Assembly (NCBI GenBank): GCA_001600455.1
Contig: BCKC01000008.1
Coordinates: 310,001-374,000 of the forward strand
Length of the DNA: 64,000 nt
Reading direction: 5' to 3'
Origin: Endocalyx cinctus
Lineage: Eukaryota; Ascomycota; Sordariomycetes; Amphisphaeriales; Apiosporaceae
Part shown: positions 60,739 through 64,000 of the stretch, piece after piece
How the letters are laid out: each line of letters begins with the position of its first letter
Numbering within the stretch: the first letter of the stretch is position 1
Position numbers and translations under genes: made by a program
The notes under the pieces: model-generated
What the model was told of the DNA's origin: nothing
Databases searched by the model: none
Seen by the model: the letters and a program-made list of their open reading frames with translations, nothing else

Positions 60739-62601
60739 ATGACTACCTCTACAGCAAATCTTAATCCAATCCCTTACTTAAAGGATAAATACAGTGGCGC
60801 ACCGGAGCGTCTCCGCCGAGAGGCCGAAGCGGTACGCGACCGGCTCCTCTCAAATCGGACGCTTCCCGCGCGTCCGCCGAGACAGAAACCTCAGGTACTC
60901 CCCCCGGACACTAACGCAGAAGCCTTTGCCGCCGCCATCCAGGAGCTCCGTTCCTCTATCGGCGAAGCCCACGTCGTGGTCACGGAGCAGGACCGACCGT
61001 TGGAAGACGGCTGGTACCTCGAGAACCCGAACACGCACGACGCCTTCCACATCGCGGGGCAGGAGTCGCTAGTCAGCAGCGCCGTCGTGTACCCGGGCAG
61101 CGTCGGGGACGTGCAGGAGACGGTGCGGTGGGCGAACCGGCGCGGGATCCCCCTGTACCCGATCTCGCTAGGTCGTAACGTCGGGTACGGCGGGGCCGCG
61201 CCGCGGGTCCCCGGCGGCGTCGTCGTCGACCTGGGCCGGCGCATGCACGGGATCCCGTCCCTCGACGGCGAGAACGCCAGCTGCGTGGTCGAGCCCGGGG
61301 TCACGTACTTCGCGCTGTACGAGGCGATCCAGAAGCGAGGCCTCGGCGATCGCCTCTGGATCGATACGCCGGACCTCGGCGGCGGGAGCGTCCTCGGGAA
61401 CGCGGTCGACCGCGGCGTCGGGTATACACCCTACGGAGACCACTTCGCGAACCACTGCGGCATGGAGGTGGTGCTGCCGTCGGGCGAGCTCCTCCGGACC
61501 GGCATGGGCGCCATGCCGGCCGGCGAGGGCGCGGACGAGGACGCGTACAACCCGACGTGGCAGTCGTTTCAGCACGCGTTTGGGCCCGCGGTCGACGGAA
61601 TTTTTACGCAGAGCAACTTCGGCATCGTCACGAAGATGGGGTTCCACCTGATGCCGACGCCCGAGGACCATCAGTCGTACTGCTTCACGTTCCCGCGCGA
61701 CGACGACTTCGAGGCGATCGTCGACGTCGTTCGCCCCCTGGCGCAGCAGCGCGTCCTTGGGAATATCCCCCAGCTGCGCCACGTCATCCAAGAGCTCGCC
61801 GTCACGGGCAAGTCCAAGACCGAGTTCAGGCGCGAGCTGGGACCAGAAGCTCAGGACGGTGGACCCTTGACGCGCGAGGAGATAGACTCGGCCGCGAAAA
61901 ACTTAGCGTTGGGTAACTGCGCCTGGATCTTCTACGGGACTCAGTACGGGCCGCGATCGGCGATCGAGGCGCAGCTCTCCGTCGTAAAAGACGCCTTCTT
62001 CTCGCGCGTCCCCGGGTCGAAATTCTACCTGCCATCGGACCTGCCCGAAACGCATTACCTGCACGACCGGTCCCGCGTCTGCAGCGGCGTCCCCGTCCTC
62101 CGCGACCTCGACTGGCTCAACTGGGTTCCGAACGGGTCCCATTTATTCTTCTCGCCGATCGCGCCCACGAGGGGGCGGGACGCGAGGAAAATCCACGACG
62201 TGATCGCCGCGGCGCACGCGCGCTGGGGGTTCGACCTGCTGCCCACGCTGTGCGTGGCCGGGCGCGAGATCCACTATATAACCAATATCGTATACGACCG
62301 GTCCTCGCAGGACGAGAAGAGGCGCGCGATTGCGCTCATGCGGGAGATGATCGCCGAGTGCGCGGCTATGGGCTTCGGGGAGTATCGCACGCACCTGCTG
62401 TTCGCGGACCAGGTTGCAGGGACGTACGGGTGGAACGGGGGGGCGTTACTGCGATTTAATGAGATGATTAAGGATGCGTTGGACCCGAATGGGATATTGG
62501 CTCCTGGAAGGAATGGCATATGGCCGAAAAGGTTTAGAGGGAAGGGATGGGAGTTGGGAAAGGATGATTTGGATATGGAGGTTATTGGTCCTCGGAAGTA
62601 G
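60739..62601 (+). CDS. Vanillyl-alcohol-oxidase-type flavoprotein
   Basis: An intronless 620-residue enzyme of the VAO/PCMH family. The FAD_binding_4 domain starts near 110 with SLGRNVGYGGAAPRVPGG (143-160); DTPDLGGGSVLGN (209-221) matches the stretch holding the catalytic Asp170 of Penicillium VAO, followed by DRGVGYTPYGDHF. The cap domain includes GSHLFFSPIAP, where VAO has the histidine that binds FAD covalently, and the C-terminus ends in DPNGILAPGRNGIWP. No signal peptide is seen, so the enzyme is probably peroxisomal or cytosolic. VAO oxidises 4-hydroxybenzylic alcohols, 4-alkylphenols and ethers with O2, making H2O2. Very GC-rich coding sequence, unlike the AT-rich flanks. Confidence 0.93.
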   Translation: MTTSTANLNPIPYLKDKYSGAPERLRREAEAVRDRLLSNRTLPARPPRQKPQVLPPDTNAEAFAAAIQELRSSIGEAHVVVTEQDRPLEDGWYLENPNTHDAFHIAGQESLVSSAVVYPGSVGDVQETVRWANRRGIPLYPISLGRNVGYGGAAPRVPGGVVVDLGRRMHGIPSLDGENASCVVEPGVTYFALYEAIQKRGLGDRLWIDTPDLGGGSVLGNAVDRGVGYTPYGDHFANHCGMEVVLPSGELLRTGMGAMPAGEGADEDAYNPTWQSFQHAFGPAVDGIFTQSNFGIVTKMGFHLMPTPEDHQSYCFTFPRDDDFEAIVDVVRPLAQQRVLGNIPQLRHVIQELAVTGKSKTEFRRELGPEAQDGGPLTREEIDSAAKNLALGNCAWIFYGTQYGPRSAIEAQLSVVKDAFFSRVPGSKFYLPSDLPETHYLHDRSRVCSGVPVLRDLDWLNWVPNGSHLFFSPIAPTRGRDARKIHDVIAAAHARWGFDLLPTLCVAGREIHYITNIVYDRSSQDEKRRAIALMREMIAECAAMGFGEYRTHLLFADQVAGTYGWNGGALLRFNEMIKDALDPNGILAPGRNGIWPKRFRGKGWELGKDDLDMEVIGPRK

Positions 62602-62937
62602 ATAAGTATTAGTTGATGTAACAATTATTTAAGCTCTTCAGTTTGTTTACTTTATGGATTAATGTAAATATATAAGAGAAAACTTTTATTAAATACCGAT
62701 AGGCATACTGTTCCTACTATGTAGTTATAGGAATAAGGGGGTGATAGTCGAAAATGAAAAGTCCACAAATTAATCCACCCTGTAATGAAACAATCTCCCT
62801 TTCTTACAGGCCAGTTTCAGGCAAATTCGATCCAGTCGAAAAATAACGAACCAAGGAAAACCTCCATGATGATTACAAAGTAAAAAGGTTTCAATCTACC
62901 TTTGAATAACCAAGCCACATATACTACTACCACACGC
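62602..62937. other. Short convergent intergenic
   Basis: 336 nt of 3' sequence between convergent genes. No feature seen. Confidence 0.35.
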
Positions 62938-64000
62938 TCAAGCTGCCTCAAGGCTAGTGGCATCGAGCAACTCCCAGCTGCCAATCTCTCTCTCCAACAA
63001 ATCATCCTCGCCTTCCGCCTTTCCAGCGCCAAATGGCTTAAGATCCCACTTCTCGACACCCTCAACGCCCTTCAAGTCCGTGCCAAATTCTCTGAACACG
63101 TCGGCGTTAAGGCGCTCGTACTCGCTGTAATCCTTCGGCCACTGACCCAACCGCTGCACAGCAAGCTTGAGCAGACGCAAGTGTTGCTTAACGTGGTCCC
63201 CGGCCGGGATCTCCATCTCCTCGACGTCCTGGTCCAGATGCGGGAAGCTAGCGTCGTACTGCGATCCGCCGTCCACGCTGAGGAAGCCGCTCTGGTCGGG
63301 CGAGCCTCCGTCCATCTCGGCGTAGGAGGGATCGCTAAAGATCCTCAGGATGTTCTCGTGCACGGCCGCCGCCTTCTTGTAGTACCTGTTGGCCATCTCC
63401 TGCCCGTTCTTCTGTCCCTGGTATCGCCGTCCGATACCCGTGTACAGCCGGGCGAGCAGGACGGACATCTCTAGCGTGGCGGGGTGGCGCGTACCGTGCA
63501 CACGGCGACAGTTGTACACGACGTCCTCGGCCAGTCGCAGTGCGGCCATGACCTCCCCGACGAGGTACTTGGCGAGTGTAAACCGTCGGCTGAGCGTGTA
63601 CGCGATAGAAGCGGGCCATTGCTGTCTCTGTGTCTGTCGGCTCTTCCAGAGGATCGTTAGGAGCCAGGCGAGAGTCTTGAAATCTTGCTGTTCGCCGAAT
63701 AGAGTCATTAGACTGTTTAGATGGACGAGACCGAGCTGCGAAAGGTTGATCTTCAGCTCGCTCAAGACCTGGAGGACGTCTCTCGCGATATAGCTAGAAG
63801 ATTCAACAATCTTCTTACGAGAAGCGGCGTCTCCGGGCTTACCAGACGCGAGCGTCATGGCTAGAGTCAGCATGAACTTAGCAATACCAGGAGTGCGGTA
63901 GGCTTCGAAGGCAGAGATGTACGTGAAGCAGGACATAGCGAGCTCACGCGCCTCCTCGTACTTCTTCACCTCTAGGAGGCGCGCCACACCCGCGTTCCCG
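62938..64000 (-). CDS. TPR-like helical-repeat protein, C-terminal part (cut by window edge)
   Basis: A minus-strand frame open to the right edge of the window, so the N-terminal part is missing; at least 353 residues are visible. The sequence is almost all helical and has pairs of amphipathic helices of tetratricopeptide type (EVKKYEEARELAMSC; RRFTLAKYLVGEVMAALRLAE; HPATLEMSVLLARLYTGIG with ANRYYKKAAAVHENILRIF). The tail is acidic and disordered, ending in GSWELLDATSLEAA. There is no membrane segment. Fungal relatives are uncharacterised large TPR proteins; a scaffolding role is the usual reading. The true start lies beyond base 64000. Confidence 0.8.
   Translation of the reverse strand, partial: GNAGVARLLEVKKYEEARELAMSCFTYISAFEAYRTPGIAKFMLTLAMTLASGKPGDAASRKKIVESSSYIARDVLQVLSELKINLSQLGLVHLNSLMTLFGEQQDFKTLAWLLTILWKSRQTQRQQWPASIAYTLSRRFTLAKYLVGEVMAALRLAEDVVYNCRRVHGTRHPATLEMSVLLARLYTGIGRRYQGQKNGQEMANRYYKKAAAVHENILRIFSDPSYAEMDGGSPDQSGFLSVDGGSQYDASFPHLDQDVEEMEIPAGDHVKQHLRLLKLAVQRLGQWPKDYSEYERLNADVFREFGTDLKGVEGVEKWDLKPFGAGKAEGEDDLLEREIGSWELLDATSLEAA

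Noticed and set aside
61168..61791. 207-codon open frame antisense to the VAO-type gene
   Set aside because: GC-rich shadow frame; low-complexity Arg/Asp/Val sequence with no recognisable fold.

Overview
The window is nuclear DNA of a filamentous ascomycete, most likely a Sordariomycete. The evidence is short (about 50-130 nt) GT-AG introns in most genes, a mitochondrial Rsm22, a LaeA-like methyltransferase, a 2EXR protein, a fungal rhodopsin-domain membrane protein, a fungal catalase-peroxidase and AT-rich intergenic DNA. I joined exons by hand from splice sites, reading phase and family motifs. There are 22 gene models (one cut by the right edge) and one candidate pseudogene. No rRNA, tRNA, CRISPR array or intact transposon was recognised.

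Left block (0.6-13 kb): cytochrome P450, SnoaL-like protein, VOC/bicupin protein, secreted beta-propeller, short-chain dehydrogenase and secreted BBE-type FAD oxidase. All are tailoring-type enzymes, as in a secondary-metabolite cluster, but no polyketide synthase, NRPS or terpene synthase is visible. If this is one cluster, its core probably lies left of base 1.

Middle block (14-34 kb): a coiled-coil protein of unknown role; the housekeeping run Rsm22, thioredoxin and SPOUT RNA methyltransferase; a decayed gene at about 23.1-24.0 kb; an 874-residue caspase-like-fold protein that seems to have lost its catalytic residues; a three-helix membrane protein; and a class I methyltransferase-like protein.

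Right block (36-64 kb): a LaeA-like methyltransferase, an O-methyltransferase, a 2EXR protein, a 5.8 kb gene-poor stretch, catalase-peroxidase, a small membrane protein, a rhodopsin-domain membrane protein, a divergent pair of flavoenzymes (salicylate-hydroxylase type and vanillyl-alcohol-oxidase type) that could act in sequence on phenolics, and the C-terminal part of a TPR-like protein.

The most promising leads are the coreless tailoring cluster with its secreted beta-propeller, the inactive-looking caspase-like protein, the flavoenzyme pair and the decayed gene at 23-24 kb.
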